A stretch of 64,000 nucleotides of DNA from Edaphocola aurantiacus (lineage in GTDB: Bacteria; Bacteroidota; Bacteroidia; Chitinophagales; Chitinophagaceae). Each line of letters starts with the position of its first letter. The stretch's first letter is position 1. The notes below the pieces were generated by a model that saw only the letters and a list, made by a program, of their open reading frames with translations, ran no database searches and was not told the origin of the DNA. Location: NCBI RefSeq assembly GCF_019797745.1, contig NZ_VOSI01000002.1, forward strand, positions 620,001 to 684,000, in the 5' to 3' direction. The position numbers were made by a program, and so were the translations under genes. Below are positions 8,566 through 20,160 of this stretch, piece after piece.

Positions 8566-9447
8566 TTAGTTAATTCCGGCAGTTGTTGCCTCTTTATGTA
8601 TCTTCTTCACTAATCCCTGCAAAACCGCACCAGGACCTACTTCAGTAAACTGTGTAGCCCCGTCAGCCACCATATTCTGTACGGTTTGCGTCCAGCGTAC
8701 CGGAGCCGTCAGTTGGTTGATCAGGTTTTCTTTGATTTGTGCCGGATCGGTATAGGGTTGTGCATCTACATTCTGATAGATCGCGCAGTTTGGTGTCTGG
8801 AACTGAGTTGACTCAATCGCCTCCTGTAATTCCAGTCTTGCAGGTTCCATTAAAGGAGAGTGGAATGCACCACCTACCTGCAGGACCAACGCTCTTTTGG
8901 CACCAGCCGCTTTCAGTGCTTCACAAGCTTTGTCAATACCCGGCACACTACCAGAGATCACTAATTGACCAGGGCAGTTATAATTGGCAGGTACTACAAC
9001 TTCATCAATAATATTACCCACTACTTCTTCTACCTTAGCATCATCCAGACCCAGTACCGCCGCCATAGTAGACGGTTGTAATTCGCAGGCTTTCTGCATG
9101 GCTGCAGCACGTTTAGCAACAAGCTTCAGTGCATCTTCAAACTGTAATGCACCACAGGCAACAAGAGCAGAAAATTCGCCCAGGGAGTGGCCTGCAACCA
9201 TATCCGGTTTCAGATCCGGTGTGGTCAGGAAGGCAATTACAGAATGTAAAAATACTGCCGGTTGCGTTACTTTGGTTTGTTTCAGTTCCTCTTCAGAACC
9301 GGAAAACATGATATCGGAAATACGGAATCCTAAGATCTCATTCGCTTGTTCAAAAAGGGCTTTAGCCTGCTCATTTTGCTCATACAAGGCCTTCCCCATA
9401 CCGGAGAATTGTGCACCCTGACCTGGGAATACAAATGCGTGCTTCAT
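8566..9447 (-). CDS. fabD: Malonyl CoA-acyl carrier protein transacylase
   Basis: A 293-residue FabD that transfers malonyl from CoA to ACP in type II fatty acid synthesis. N-terminal FVFPGQGAQFSGMG, the nucleophile elbow GHSLGEFSALVA (Ser about 90) and the downstream His in GGAFHSPLM (about 200) are present. Length is typical. Stand-alone, 29 bases downstream of the kynurenine monooxygenase gene on the same strand, so the two may share a transcript. Confidence 0.97.
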   Translation of the reverse strand: MKHAFVFPGQGAQFSGMGKALYEQNEQAKALFEQANEILGFRISDIMFSGSEEELKQTKVTQPAVFLHSVIAFLTTPDLKPDMVAGHSLGEFSALVACGALQFEDALKLVAKRAAAMQKACELQPSTMAAVLGLDDAKVEEVVGNIIDEVVVPANYNCPGQLVISGSVPGIDKACEALKAAGAKRALVLQVGGAFHSPLMEPARLELQEAIESTQFQTPNCAIYQNVDAQPYTDPAQIKENLINQLTAPVRWTQTVQNMVADGATQFTEVGPGAVLQGLVKKIHKEATTAGIN

Positions 9448-9476
9448 ATTTATTGTTGTGTATTTATATTTATTGA

Positions 9477-10835
9477 TTATGCGTTTACTTTTCCCTCATA
9501 TTCTTTTACCCACTCTTCCAGTCCTGCTGCAAAAGTAGCATTTTCTATATTTTGAAAGTAATCGCCCTGCTCCATAATCTTGCCCAGTAACCAGTCCTGA
9601 GCGGCCATAGCATTTAAGGCAAAAGCATAAGGCGTATGACTGAAGCTCACCATTTCATATACAGAATTGAAGCGGCCGGCAAAACGGATACCCAGGTCTT
9701 TCTCGATCTTCTTACGCTCCAGGAATTTAGGATCAGCAACTTTATCACGCATTTCGATAAAGTTATTCAGTGCCAGTTCGGCTACCGCATCCGCATTAGG
9801 TTTGCGTGATTGCTGGAAAGCCGGTAAGATCGCATCCCAGTTATCACCATGCTGCTCCAGTAATTCGAATAATACCGAACAATCTTCAAAACCCGCATTC
9901 ATACCCTGTCCGTAGAACGGAACGATGGCATGTGCCGCATCTCCGATCAGGCAGGCAGAAGACTGGTACACCCACGGTGCCACCTTCACCGTTACCAGCG
10001 AAGAGGTAGGATTATTTTTATAATCTTCCATCAGGGTCGGCATCATTGGTACCGCATCAGGGAAGTGCTGTTCAAAGAACGCACGGATCTTGGCATCTGT
10101 TTGCAGGCTGTCGAATGAAGGCGTACCCTCAAACGGGAAGAATAAAGTACAGGTAAAGCTTTTATCCGTATTCGGCAGACCGATCATCATAAAGTTATGA
10201 CGCGGCCAGATATGCAGTGCATTATGCTCCATACAGAACTCGCCATTGGCAGATGGCGGAATACATAATTCTTTATAACCACTGTTGATATAGAATTGCT
10301 GGTAATCGGTACGGTCCAGCAAAGTCATGCTTTTGCGTAAAGCAGAGAATGCCCCGTCTGCACCAAACAGCAGATCATAATCTACGGTGTGTTTATTACC
10401 TGCCTCGTCTTTAAGATGCAGTTGTTTATGTTGCAGGTCTACATGATCGCAGGTCTCGTTGAAATAGATCTTTACACCATTGGCTTCAGCCAGGTCCATC
10501 AGTTTTTTATTCAGCTCGCCGCGGCTTACAGAATAGATGGCCTCCCCGTTTTTGCCATAAGGCTGGAATGCAGCAGAACCGTCGTCCTGATGCAGGTAAC
10601 GACCAGTCATGGGTATGGCAATCGATTCGATCTCTTCACGTAAACCCGCCAGCTCCAGAGCTTTCCATCCACGGGTACTCATGGCCAGGTTAATCGAGCG
10701 ACCAGCACCGATCTGCGACACACGCAGGTCCGGACGACGCTCATATATAGTTACTTCATAACCTTTTTTACGTAATAGTACAGACAATACCGATCCGACC
10801 AATCCGGCACCCAGTATAGTTATAGATCTATTCAT
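9477..10835 (-). CDS. kmo: Kynurenine 3-monooxygenase
   Basis: A 452-residue FAD-dependent hydroxylase that converts L-kynurenine to 3-hydroxykynurenine. N-terminal Rossmann motif ITILGAGLVGSVLSVLLRKK is followed by ERRPDLR and GAGRSINLAMSTRG, which is characteristic of KMO. The second FAD motif LIGDAAHAIVPFYGQGMNAG lies at about 305-325. It lacks the long C-terminal membrane anchor of mitochondrial KMO. No other kynurenine-pathway gene is adjacent. It could feed NAD synthesis from tryptophan or tryptophan degradation. Confidence 0.93.
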   Translation of the reverse strand: MNRSITILGAGLVGSVLSVLLRKKGYEVTIYERRPDLRVSQIGAGRSINLAMSTRGWKALELAGLREEIESIAIPMTGRYLHQDDGSAAFQPYGKNGEAIYSVSRGELNKKLMDLAEANGVKIYFNETCDHVDLQHKQLHLKDEAGNKHTVDYDLLFGADGAFSALRKSMTLLDRTDYQQFYINSGYKELCIPPSANGEFCMEHNALHIWPRHNFMMIGLPNTDKSFTCTLFFPFEGTPSFDSLQTDAKIRAFFEQHFPDAVPMMPTLMEDYKNNPTSSLVTVKVAPWVYQSSACLIGDAAHAIVPFYGQGMNAGFEDCSVLFELLEQHGDNWDAILPAFQQSRKPNADAVAELALNNFIEMRDKVADPKFLERKKIEKDLGIRFAGRFNSVYEMVSFSHTPYAFALNAMAAQDWLLGKIMEQGDYFQNIENATFAAGLEEWVKEYEGKVNA

Positions 10836-11021
10836 ATTATTTTTAATGTATGTTATTTGCGAACGCTAAGATACAGATAAAGGTCAGAGTTTTAAAAAAT
10901 AGATTTTGTTTCAAATCGGGAGAAAGTTAGCTGCCGCCCCTATTTATAACAGTATTATTACACAGTCCGGGGTATTGTTGCCGTAAATTTGCGGCACTCT
11001 AAATTGTAAATCTGTTGTAAT

Positions 11022-12218
11022 ATGAAACGATATATCTTAGCCCTGAGCATGCTGATGCTTACGGGATCTGCTCTGAGCTTTGCCCAGTCTACTGTATTGA
11101 AAGAAGAAGGACGTGTATATGCCCTGCCGGCACTCTTCCAGAATAATAACAAAGAAGTGGTCATGTCCTGGACTGAAAAAGATGCCGATGGCATGGTATA
11201 TTATTATTTTGCAACTTCTAAAGACAATGGCAAAACATTCTCTGACAAGCAACTGATCTATTCCTCACCTGGTATCGGGAACGGCCGGCTGGCCAGACCA
11301 AGACTCTTGTTCAAAAAGAATGGTGATATGGTTGCCACATTCTCTTTCAACCAGCAGGCCAAACTGGTGAGTGAAAGCGGAGAGGCAAAACCTGGCCGTG
11401 CGAAAGATCTGCAGGTATTTGTTACCGAATCGAAAGATGGCGGCAGGACCTGGACTGAACCAAAATCGGTTCACGAGGACCCGCAGCCGGGAGTAATTCG
11501 TGGTTTTTATGATGCTACACTGATGGCTAATGATGAGCTGGCGGTTGTATATTTAAAAGACATTCCGAACAAACCGCATGAGCGCGATCTGCGCCTGGTG
11601 ACCAGCACCAATGGTACTTTCGGTGAAGAAAAGGTAATCGATCCTTTTGTGTGTGATTGCTGTAACCTGGGACTGCTGACCGATGAGCAGGGACGCCTGA
11701 ATGTATTTTACCGTGAGAATGCAGATAATATCCGTGATATTTCCAAAATGGTATCGACCGACAATGGCCTTACCTGGTCTGCATCTGCAACCGTATTTCC
11801 CGATAACTGGAACGTAAATGCTTGTCCGCATACAGGTCCGGCTGCATTACGTTATGGTAAAACCAACCTGATCACTTATTATTCCGGTGTAGAAGGTAAG
11901 CCTGGTGTGCGCCTGGTCAACCAGGACGGCAAGCAATTGCTCATTTTAAAAGATGAAACGATCAAAACAGCTACCCTGGCCGGTGATGCCAAAAATGCAG
12001 TAATCCTTTACGGACAAGGTACTGCAGAATCCGGTATGAAAGTAGGTTATCGCACTATCAGCAAAGACAAAGTGTCGAACGATAAATGGATCGAGAACTC
12101 TGCTACCGGTGCTAATCCGAATGGTCTGATCCTGGGTAAGGAAATGCTGGTGGTTTATGAACTGACCGATAAAGGTAAAGTGATCGGTATCAAAACCGAT
12201 GTGGTAAAACTGAACTAA
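11022..12218 (+). CDS. Sialidase-fold (BNR repeat) exported protein
   Basis: A 398-residue exported protein with a signal peptide (about 1-22, ending SALSFA). BNR/Asp-box-like motifs recur: SKDNGKTFSD (about 70), SKDGGRTWTE (about 140) and STDNGLTWSA (about 245). This indicates a six-bladed sialidase-type propeller. A Cys cluster CDCCNLG sits near 210. Catalytic sialidase activity is not certain, because the usual Arg triad and FRIP motif cannot be assigned confidently. A TAAATTTG -7-like element lies at 10984-10991. Its 3' end overlaps the convergent HutD-like gene by 4 bases. Confidence 0.75.
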   Translation: MKRYILALSMLMLTGSALSFAQSTVLKEEGRVYALPALFQNNNKEVVMSWTEKDADGMVYYYFATSKDNGKTFSDKQLIYSSPGIGNGRLARPRLLFKKNGDMVATFSFNQQAKLVSESGEAKPGRAKDLQVFVTESKDGGRTWTEPKSVHEDPQPGVIRGFYDATLMANDELAVVYLKDIPNKPHERDLRLVTSTNGTFGEEKVIDPFVCDCCNLGLLTDEQGRLNVFYRENADNIRDISKMVSTDNGLTWSASATVFPDNWNVNACPHTGPAALRYGKTNLITYYSGVEGKPGVRLVNQDGKQLLILKDETIKTATLAGDAKNAVILYGQGTAESGMKVGYRTISKDKVSNDKWIENSATGANPNGLILGKEMLVVYELTDKGKVIGIKTDVVKLN

Positions 12219-12799
12219 TCATTATCCAGGTACATATCTACCTGGAAGATAATCGCGGTTTTGTCCGCAACAATATCAATAGTGCTGTGTATCGTTACGC
12301 TTTCCGTGTGATGAAGTACAGCACTGTCTTTTTCTGCCAGCTTCATTGCCCCGATGGTTACCGGCTTTTCAGCCTTGGCTACAAACCATAACTGTATGCA
12401 ATCAGGGTTCAGGTCTATCTTGTACTGTTCTTCATTGTGCAGTATGGTTAATTTTGCTTCAGTGCCCTTGCGCATCATGACATTGAAATCAGTGGTAGTA
12501 CCTGTACTGCTCACAAAATCGGCCCCGGAGAAAGATAAAGGCACAAAGGGTTTTAACAGGAAAGATGCATCCTGGAAAGCCAGTTCTATAGACTGTTCCA
12601 GGCTGACCAGTATACGATCATAATCTTCCAGTACCGTAAAGGTAGAAGGGCTTTCACGTATAGTGGCCGAGCTGATACGGAAAATGAAATCACGATCGGC
12701 ATAACGGCAATGCTCGGGGTATATAAACATCTGGCAGGTCTGGCCGCCGCCCCAGTCGCTCAGGATATAGTCATCGGCAGTAAGGTGCTGTACAGGCAT
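12215..12799 (-). CDS. HutD family protein
   Basis: A 194-residue cupin-like HutD/Ves family protein. The typical opening with WGGGQTCQMFIYPE, then FIFRISSATI and LEDYDRILVSLE, matches the family's WxxGxT..FRxS...F....R.L pattern. HutD is associated with histidine utilisation and may regulate it, but no hut genes are present here. It starts 4 bases before the NAD(P)-binding protein gene ends, so the two are likely co-transcribed. Confidence 0.8.
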   Translation of the reverse strand: MPVQHLTADDYILSDWGGGQTCQMFIYPEHCRYADRDFIFRISSATIRESPSTFTVLEDYDRILVSLEQSIELAFQDASFLLKPFVPLSFSGADFVSSTGTTTDFNVMMRKGTEAKLTILHNEEQYKIDLNPDCIQLWFVAKAEKPVTIGAMKLAEKDSAVLHHTESVTIHSTIDIVADKTAIIFQVDMYLDND

Positions 12800-12803
12800 G
12801 AAT

Positions 12804-13466
12804 TTAGTTTTGGTTTCCGTATGTTTCGATCATTTCATTATGTATGATCTTATGTTCCGGTTTAGCATGCAGGCATAAGTAATACATGGCACGGGCCACC
12901 GTTTCCACTTTTATGGCACGGTATCGCGCCCACTTCCCTTTTAAGATTGGTTGCAGCAACTTCATCATCACGGTAGCTACTGCTTCTCCTGTTCTTTTGT
13001 CCTTGCGCTTACCCAGTAATAATCCCGGTCTGTATTTATACACAGAAGGAATGTTTAGCTGATCCAGTTCCTTTTCTGCTTTGCCTTTCAGCTGCTGGTA
13101 ATGGTTGCTGCTGCTGGCTTTAGCTCCTAATGCACTGATATAATGAAACTGTTGCACCCCTTGCTGCACACCCCATTCGGCAAGCTGCACCGGATACGTT
13201 ACTTCTATAGCATGGTATTGATGTTTATCAGGAGTCAGGGCCTTTGTGGTACCCAGGCAGGAGAAGATTATATCAACTTTAGGAATATCCTTTAATACTG
13301 ATGATAAACTCTCGAAATCGGTCAGAACAAATTTTACTTTATCATACTTCAGGTGGGGTATATGACGTACCAGCGCATATATGGTACCAATATGATCGCT
13401 ATTGGCGAGTAATGTCAGTAAGGCATTGCCCACCAGCCCGGAACTGCCTGCTATCAATACATCCAT
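12804..13466 (-). CDS. NAD(P)-binding Rossmann protein (HTATIP2/YbjT-like)
   Basis: A 220-residue atypical short-chain dehydrogenase-like protein. The N-terminal nucleotide-binding motif is VLIAGSSGLVGNALL. A DIIFSCLGTTKA segment follows near 68, and the ISALGAKASSSNHYQQLKGK region carries a Tyr/Lys pair similar to the SDR active site. YKYRPGLLLGKRKDKR near 140 is typical of the HTATIP2/oxidoreductase group. The substrate is unknown. Confidence 0.83.
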   Translation of the reverse strand: MDVLIAGSSGLVGNALLTLLANSDHIGTIYALVRHIPHLKYDKVKFVLTDFESLSSVLKDIPKVDIIFSCLGTTKALTPDKHQYHAIEVTYPVQLAEWGVQQGVQQFHYISALGAKASSSNHYQQLKGKAEKELDQLNIPSVYKYRPGLLLGKRKDKRTGEAVATVMMKLLQPILKGKWARYRAIKVETVARAMYYLCLHAKPEHKIIHNEMIETYGNQN

Positions 13467-13507
13467 GTTTATTTTATTTTAGATTAAAGTTAAGGTATTC
13501 TGTATAA

Positions 13508-13942
13508 TCAGGCTAGGCTGAGATGCAGTATAGGGTAATCTTTACCCATACCGTCTTTCTCAGATCTCGACTGTATGGCGAAGCCCTGACTCAGGTAAAA
13601 TGCTGTAGCTCCTTCATTTTGCTCATTCACATCTACTTTGCGGATGCCTAAGGTATTAATGGCAAAATACAATAAGGTTTTACCATAACCTTGTCCGTGT
13701 ACACCGGCCTCCACGAATAACATCTCCAGCCTATTATCAGCAGTACCCAGGAAAGCCTGTAACACACCGTCCTTATCCCATAGGCCGTACAACTGCACCT
13801 GAGGGAAAAACTGTTCTGCAATAACGCTTTTGAAATACAAAAAGTCCTCTTCGGCAAGGAAATGATGCGTGGCTTTTACAGCCGATGCCCAAACGTGCAT
13901 CAGCCTATCGTAATCTGCGGTGGTTGCGGGTTTGATAATCAT
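13508..13942 (-). CDS. GNAT family N-acetyltransferase
   Basis: A 144-residue GNAT acetyltransferase using acetyl-CoA. Motif A is MLFVEAGVHGQGYGKTLL (Q/G-x-G-x-G/A pattern near 80), followed by VDVNEQNEGATAFYLSQGF, the usual motif B. The acceptor (small molecule or protein) cannot be told. Stand-alone, divergent from the thiamine operon. Confidence 0.9.
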   Translation of the reverse strand: MIIKPATTADYDRLMHVWASAVKATHHFLAEEDFLYFKSVIAEQFFPQVQLYGLWDKDGVLQAFLGTADNRLEMLFVEAGVHGQGYGKTLLYFAINTLGIRKVDVNEQNEGATAFYLSQGFAIQSRSEKDGMGKDYPILHLSLA

Positions 13943-14013
13943 ATCAGAAATGAATTAGCGATTGCCGCAAAGATATAAAATTGATGCTGCTGATTGATTT
14001 TCATAAAAATGTC

Positions 14014-14021
14014 TACCTTTG
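14014..14021 (+). promoter_or_regulatory. Candidate -7 element of the thiamine operon
   Basis: TACCTTTG fits the TAnnTTTG -7 consensus of Bacteroidota and would put the transcript start at about 14026, right at the first stem of the TPP riboswitch. A TTG at 13994-13996 could be a -33 element, though the 17-base spacing is slightly short. Confidence 0.5.
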
Positions 14022-14026
14022 GCATT

Positions 14027-14114
14027 CACTTTAGGGGTGTCTGCGGTACCGCAGGCTGAGATTTTACCCTCTGAACCTGATCTAGTTCATACTAGCGTAG
14101 GGAAAAGTAAGATA
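14027..14114 (+). ncRNA. TPP riboswitch (THI element)
   Basis: The leader has the conserved THI-box elements in order: GGGGTG near 14034, the CTGAGA element (GCTGAGATTTTACCCTCTGA, about 14055-14075), then ACCTGATCTAGTTCATACTAG and CGTAGGGAAAAGTAAG near 14096. These form the pyrimidine- and pyrophosphate-sensing helices. It lies about 75 bases upstream of thiS and should shut off the operon when TPP is abundant. No clear terminator hairpin is seen after it, so control may be at translation initiation or through a weak terminator. Confidence 0.95.
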
Positions 14115-14187
14115 TGTCTTCGTATGCCTTCATGGCATTATTGCAGCCATTCCTAAAGTATTGTTTATATACTTAAATCTTCAGGGA

Positions 14188-16255
<2,068 letters not shown>

Positions 16256-16267
16256 ACCTGCAATATT

Positions 16268-16855
16268 ATGATCGCTGTGACGCTTCCGCTATATGTGCCC
16301 TCAGAAGAGCGACTGATCACTGCCTTTTTTCAGGAAGGCCTGGAATTGCTGCATGTACGCAAACCCGGTATAGAACGGGAATGTATGCGGCGATGGCTGG
16401 AAGCGATACCGGCAGATTTTCATAGCCGGCTGGTATTGCATCAGCATCATGAGCTGGCAGAAGCGTATGGCATTCAACGGCTGCATGTGCCAGAGTATCT
16501 GCGAGCCGAAGCGGGACAGGTTGACCTGTTTCCGGAGTATACTTATGCTACCTCTGTACATGACATCAATACTTTCAACAGCCTGGATGAAGGCTATACC
16601 TATGCCTTCCTCAGCCCGGTACTGGAGAGTATTTCCAAGCCGGGCTACAAAAGCCCGGTATCCCTGCTGGATCAGGTGTCGCTTCGTGTGCAACAAGGTA
16701 TTGCACTGGTGGCGCTTGGGGGCATTCATGCCGGTAATCTATCCGACATTGATCACAAAGGCTTTGATGATTTTGCGGTGTCCGGTGGTTTGTGGTATGC
16801 TTCCGATCCGTTGCAGACCCTTAGAGAATTATTAGCTTATCCGTTAAACAAATGA
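16268..16855 (+). CDS. ThiE/TenI-like thiamine phosphate synthase paralogue
   Basis: A 195-residue TIM-barrel protein of the ThiE/TenI family. It shows the ThiE opening pattern (ELLHVRKPG near 30) and the phosphate-binding end VALGGIHAGNL. However, it has SVHDINTF where ThiE usually has GxSxH, and it lacks the DDRxDLA-type substrate loop. It may therefore be a TenI-type thiazole tautomerase rather than a second synthase. It sits between thiC and thiE, and its stop overlaps the thiE start (ATGA). Confidence 0.8.
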   Translation: MIAVTLPLYVPSEERLITAFFQEGLELLHVRKPGIERECMRRWLEAIPADFHSRLVLHQHHELAEAYGIQRLHVPEYLRAEAGQVDLFPEYTYATSVHDINTFNSLDEGYTYAFLSPVLESISKPGYKSPVSLLDQVSLRVQQGIALVALGGIHAGNLSDIDHKGFDDFAVSGGLWYASDPLQTLRELLAYPLNK

Positions 16856-17484
16856 ACATGATCGATTATCCCAAACTGCAATATATCTCCCAGGGTACAA
16901 CAGCCTCTGATCAGTACCGGAATATAATAAAGGTGCTGGAAGAGGGTTGTACCTGGATACAGCTGCGCTGGAAAGGGGCGCCCATAAAGGATCTGAAAGC
17001 GCTTGCGCAACAGGTGCTGGTACTGAAACAGGAGTATGCCTGCACCTTTATCCTGAATGATCATACACAACTGGCATTGGATCTGGACCTGGATGGTATA
17101 CACCTGGGTCTTGAAGATATGCCGGTAGCAGAGGCCAGGCTTATACTTGGGCCCGGCAAGATTATCGGGGGCACGGCCAATACACTGGCCGATGTGCAGC
17201 AACGTATTGCAGAAGGCTGTGATTATATAGGACTGGGGCCATATCGCTTTACCACAACCAAAGAAAAGCTCAGCCCCGTATTAGGGCTGGAAGGTTACCG
17301 TAATATACTGAACAGCATAGAACATAATCCTGTACCGGTTTTTGCGATCGGGGGTATTGAGCAAAAAGATATTCCCGCACTGATGAACACAGGTATATAT
17401 GGCATTGCGGCCTCCGGTTTACTGACCCATTCCGCCGTGCCGGAAATTGTGCAACTTATAAATTATTCAACATGTCCACATTAA
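16852..17484 (+). CDS. thiE: Thiamine phosphate synthase
   Basis: A 210-residue ThiE that joins HMP-PP and thiazole phosphate. Key blocks are WIQLRWKG near 33, the substrate loop [21 protein letters not shown], the [11 protein letters not shown] segment, [14 protein letters not shown] and [11 protein letters not shown]. It starts in a 4-base overlap with the preceding gene and overlaps thiG by 13 bases, so translation is coupled within the operon. Confidence 0.94.
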   Translation: MNMIDYPKLQYISQGTTASDQYRNIIKVLEEGCTWIQLRWKGAPIKDLKALAQQVLVLKQEYACTFILNDHTQLALDLDLDGIHLGLEDMPVAEARLILGPGKIIGGTANTLADVQQRIAEGCDYIGLGPYRFTTTKEKLSPVLGLEGYRNILNSIEHNPVPVFAIGGIEQKDIPALMNTGIYGIAASGLLTHSAVPEIVQLINYSTCPH

Positions 17485-18239
17485 ATATTGCCGGACAGGC
17501 ATTTCAATCCCGGTTGTTTCTCGGCACCGGAAAATTCGGTTCGGCTGCACAGATGGAAGCTGCGGTACTGGCTGCGGAAACAGAAATGGTTACCGTCGCC
17601 CTCAGGCGTGTAGACCTGCAGCAAAAGCAAGATCCGATCTTATCGCATCTGCAGCATGATCATATCCATTTACTGCCCAATACCTCTGGTGCACGCAATG
17701 CTAAAGAAGCGATACTGGCCGCAAAACTGGCAAGAGAGGCACTGGAGACCAACTGGCTTAAACTGGAGATACATCCCGATCCCAAATACTTATTGCCCGA
17801 CCCGATAGAAACGTTGAAAGCAGCTGAAGCGCTGGCTAAAATGGGCTTTCTCATTTTACCGTATATACATGCCGATCCGGTTTTGTGTAAACACCTGGAA
17901 TCTGCTGGTGTAGCGGCGGTCATGCCCTTAGGCTCACCGATAGGGAGTAATAAAGGTTTAAAGACTATAGACTTCCTGGAGATCATTATCGAACAAAGTA
18001 ACGTTCCGGTAATTGTAGATGCCGGAATAGGTGCACCTTCAGATGCCGCTAAAGCTATGGAACTGGGAGCTGATGCAGTGCTGGTCAATACAGCCATTGC
18101 TATAGCCGGTGATCCGGAAAGAATGGCTGCTGCATTTAAAGATGCCGTACAGGCGGGCCGTAATGCTTATGAAGCCAGACTGGCCCCTGTTGCTCAGGTC
18201 GCCACGGCTTCCAGTCCTTTAACCGCTTTCCTGGATTAA
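17472..18239 (+). CDS. thiG: Thiazole synthase
   Basis: A 255-residue ThiG TIM barrel that forms the thiazole phosphate ring from DXP, dehydroglycine and ThiS thiocarboxylate. Visible blocks are [10 protein letters not shown] near 14, [55 protein letters not shown] and [10 protein letters not shown]. The Schiff-base Lys is expected in the WLKLEI strand. It overlaps thiE and precedes thiH by 3 bases. Confidence 0.97.
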   Translation: MSTLNIAGQAFQSRLFLGTGKFGSAAQMEAAVLAAETEMVTVALRRVDLQQKQDPILSHLQHDHIHLLPNTSGARNAKEAILAAKLAREALETNWLKLEIHPDPKYLLPDPIETLKAAEALAKMGFLILPYIHADPVLCKHLESAGVAAVMPLGSPIGSNKGLKTIDFLEIIIEQSNVPVIVDAGIGAPSDAAKAMELGADAVLVNTAIAIAGDPERMAAAFKDAVQAGRNAYEARLAPVAQVATASSPLTAFLD

Positions 18240-18242
18240 TGT

Positions 18243-19361
18243 ATGTATACAAAAGACTTTCGTTCAGTAATGGACCGCTATGAGTGGGATCAGGTACAGG
18301 AGCAGATTTACAGTAAGACCGAGTCGGATGTGATCCGTGCATTGCAGCTGGAACGCCGCAGTATCGATGATTTTATGGCGCTCATATCACCAGCTGCAAA
18401 ACCTTACCTGGAGCAGATGGCCGTGCAGAGCCAGAGGCTTACCCAACAGCGTTTCGGTAAGACGATCCAGCTGTATGCACCTATGTATCTGAGTAATGAA
18501 TGTCAGAATATCTGTACCTATTGCGGTTTCAGTATGGATAATGGCATCCGGCGTAAAACACTGAGTACGCACGAAATGAACGCAGAGGCAAATGCCCTGA
18601 AAGAAATGGGATTTGAACATGTGTTGCTGGTGACCGGAGAGGCCAATAAAGCAGTAGGAATGCTGTATTTTCTGCAGGCTATTGAACAGCTGAAAACACA
18701 GTTTGCTCATATCTCTATGGAGGTACAGCCATTGGAGGAAGAGGCGTATCGATTACTGCATCAAGCCGGAGTTCAGGCAATTCTCGTGTACCAGGAGACC
18801 TACCACAGAGAGGTATACAAGCAATATCATCCCAAAGGGAAGAAGTCAAACTTTGATTACCGGCTGGATACACCTGATCGTATAGGTCGTGCGGGCATTC
18901 ATAAAATGGGGCTGGGCGTACTGCTGGGTCTTGAGGACTGGCGTACCGATAGCTTCTTCAACGCACTGCATATCGATTACCTGCAAAGAACGTACTGGCA
19001 GAGTAAATACTCCGTTTCCTTTCCGCGACTGCGGCCAGCAGAGGGTGTCATAGAACCTAATTTTATTATGGAAGATAAGGATCTGTTGCAGCTGATCTGT
19101 GCCTATCGGCTCTGGAATCCCGATCTGGAACTTTCACTCTCCACAAGAGAACGGGAACATTTCCGGAATCATGCCATTGGCCTGGGTATAACCAGCATGA
19201 GCGCCGGTTCCAAAACCAATCCCGGCGGGTATACGGTAGATCCGCAATCCCTCATGCAGTTTGAAACCAGCGATGAGCGGCCGGTATCCGAGATCAGAGC
19301 CTTGATACAGCAAGCAGGTTATGATCCTGTATGGAAGGACTGGGATCCGGTATTTACCTAA
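18243..19361 (+). CDS. thiH: 2-iminoacetate synthase
   Basis: A 372-residue radical SAM enzyme that cleaves tyrosine to dehydroglycine and p-cresol. The iron-sulfur motif CQNICTYCGF (CX3CX2C) lies at about residues 84-93, after LYAPMYLSNE. VYQETYHREVYKQYHPKGKK is typical of ThiH. Its presence, together with the absence of ThiO glycine oxidase, points to the anaerobic-type route for the thiazole precursor. Part of the thi operon. Confidence 0.97.
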   Translation: MYTKDFRSVMDRYEWDQVQEQIYSKTESDVIRALQLERRSIDDFMALISPAAKPYLEQMAVQSQRLTQQRFGKTIQLYAPMYLSNECQNICTYCGFSMDNGIRRKTLSTHEMNAEANALKEMGFEHVLLVTGEANKAVGMLYFLQAIEQLKTQFAHISMEVQPLEEEAYRLLHQAGVQAILVYQETYHREVYKQYHPKGKKSNFDYRLDTPDRIGRAGIHKMGLGVLLGLEDWRTDSFFNALHIDYLQRTYWQSKYSVSFPRLRPAEGVIEPNFIMEDKDLLQLICAYRLWNPDLELSLSTREREHFRNHAIGLGITSMSAGSKTNPGGYTVDPQSLMQFETSDERPVSEIRALIQQAGYDPVWKDWDPVFT

Positions 19362-19373
19362 TAATGTATACAG

Positions 19374-20093
19374 ATGAATCTTAAAATCACAAAAGAAAAC
19401 TACCAGCGCTATCATCGCCAGATCATCGTACCGGAGATCGGTATAAACGGGCAACTGAAGTTGCAGGAAGCTAAAGTGCTGGTGATCGGTGCCGGTGGGC
19501 TTGGCAGCCCGGTATTATTATACCTTGCCGGAGCAGGCATAGGTACACTGGGCATTGCAGACCATGATACAGTAGCCATACATAATCTGCACCGTCAGAT
19601 CCTGCACCGCGAATCTTTGGTCGCAGCATCCAAAGCTCAGAGTGCGCTTGAAGGGCTGCAGCAGCTGAACAGTACGATACAGTATCACATTCATGAAGAA
19701 GCGATCAGTACTGGAAATGCAACGGATATTATATCGGACTATGACCTGGTTATAGATGGATCCGATAATTTTGCCACCCGCTACCTGGTCAATGATACCT
19801 GTGTCGCAGAGGATAAGCCATTGGTATATGGCAGCATACTGGGTTTTGAAGGACAGGTGGCCGTGTTCAATCATAATGGCGGTAAGCATTTGGGAATGCT
19901 TTTTCCCGAGCCGCCACCGGCAGAACTGGTGCCCAATTGCGGAGAGAATGGCGTATTGGGTACACTACCCGGTATTATCGGTACGATGATGGCACAAGAA
20001 GCCTTGAAATTGCTTACCGGTCTGCCGGTATTGCACAACCAATTGCTGATCTTTAATACCCTGCACTGGACGTTCCGAAAGATCACTTTTTAA
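19374..20093 (+). CDS. thiF: ThiF/MoeB/HesA family adenylyltransferase
   Basis: A 239-residue E1-like enzyme that adenylates the ThiS C-terminus. RYHRQIIVPEIGINGQ at the start, the ATP loop VLVIGAGGLGSPVLLYLAGAG and DHDTVAIHNLHRQILH are diagnostic. YDLVIDGSDNFATRYLVND follows near 125. Only one Cys remains near the end (VPNCGENGVLGTLPGIIG), so no zinc site is evident. It is the last gene of the operon and 12 bases after thiH, supporting ThiF over MoeB. Confidence 0.92.
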   Translation: MNLKITKENYQRYHRQIIVPEIGINGQLKLQEAKVLVIGAGGLGSPVLLYLAGAGIGTLGIADHDTVAIHNLHRQILHRESLVAASKAQSALEGLQQLNSTIQYHIHEEAISTGNATDIISDYDLVIDGSDNFATRYLVNDTCVAEDKPLVYGSILGFEGQVAVFNHNGGKHLGMLFPEPPPAELVPNCGENGVLGTLPGIIGTMMAQEALKLLTGLPVLHNQLLIFNTLHWTFRKITF

Positions 20094-20160
20094 TGTCATA
20101 AATGTTAATGTCCGTATTATTCAGCCCAGGCTTTGTACCTTGCAAAAAAATAATTGCGTG

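Noticed and set aside
11022-12218. Calling the BNR protein a true sialidase
   Set aside because: Asp-box motifs show the fold, but the catalytic Arg triad and FRIP motif could not be placed.
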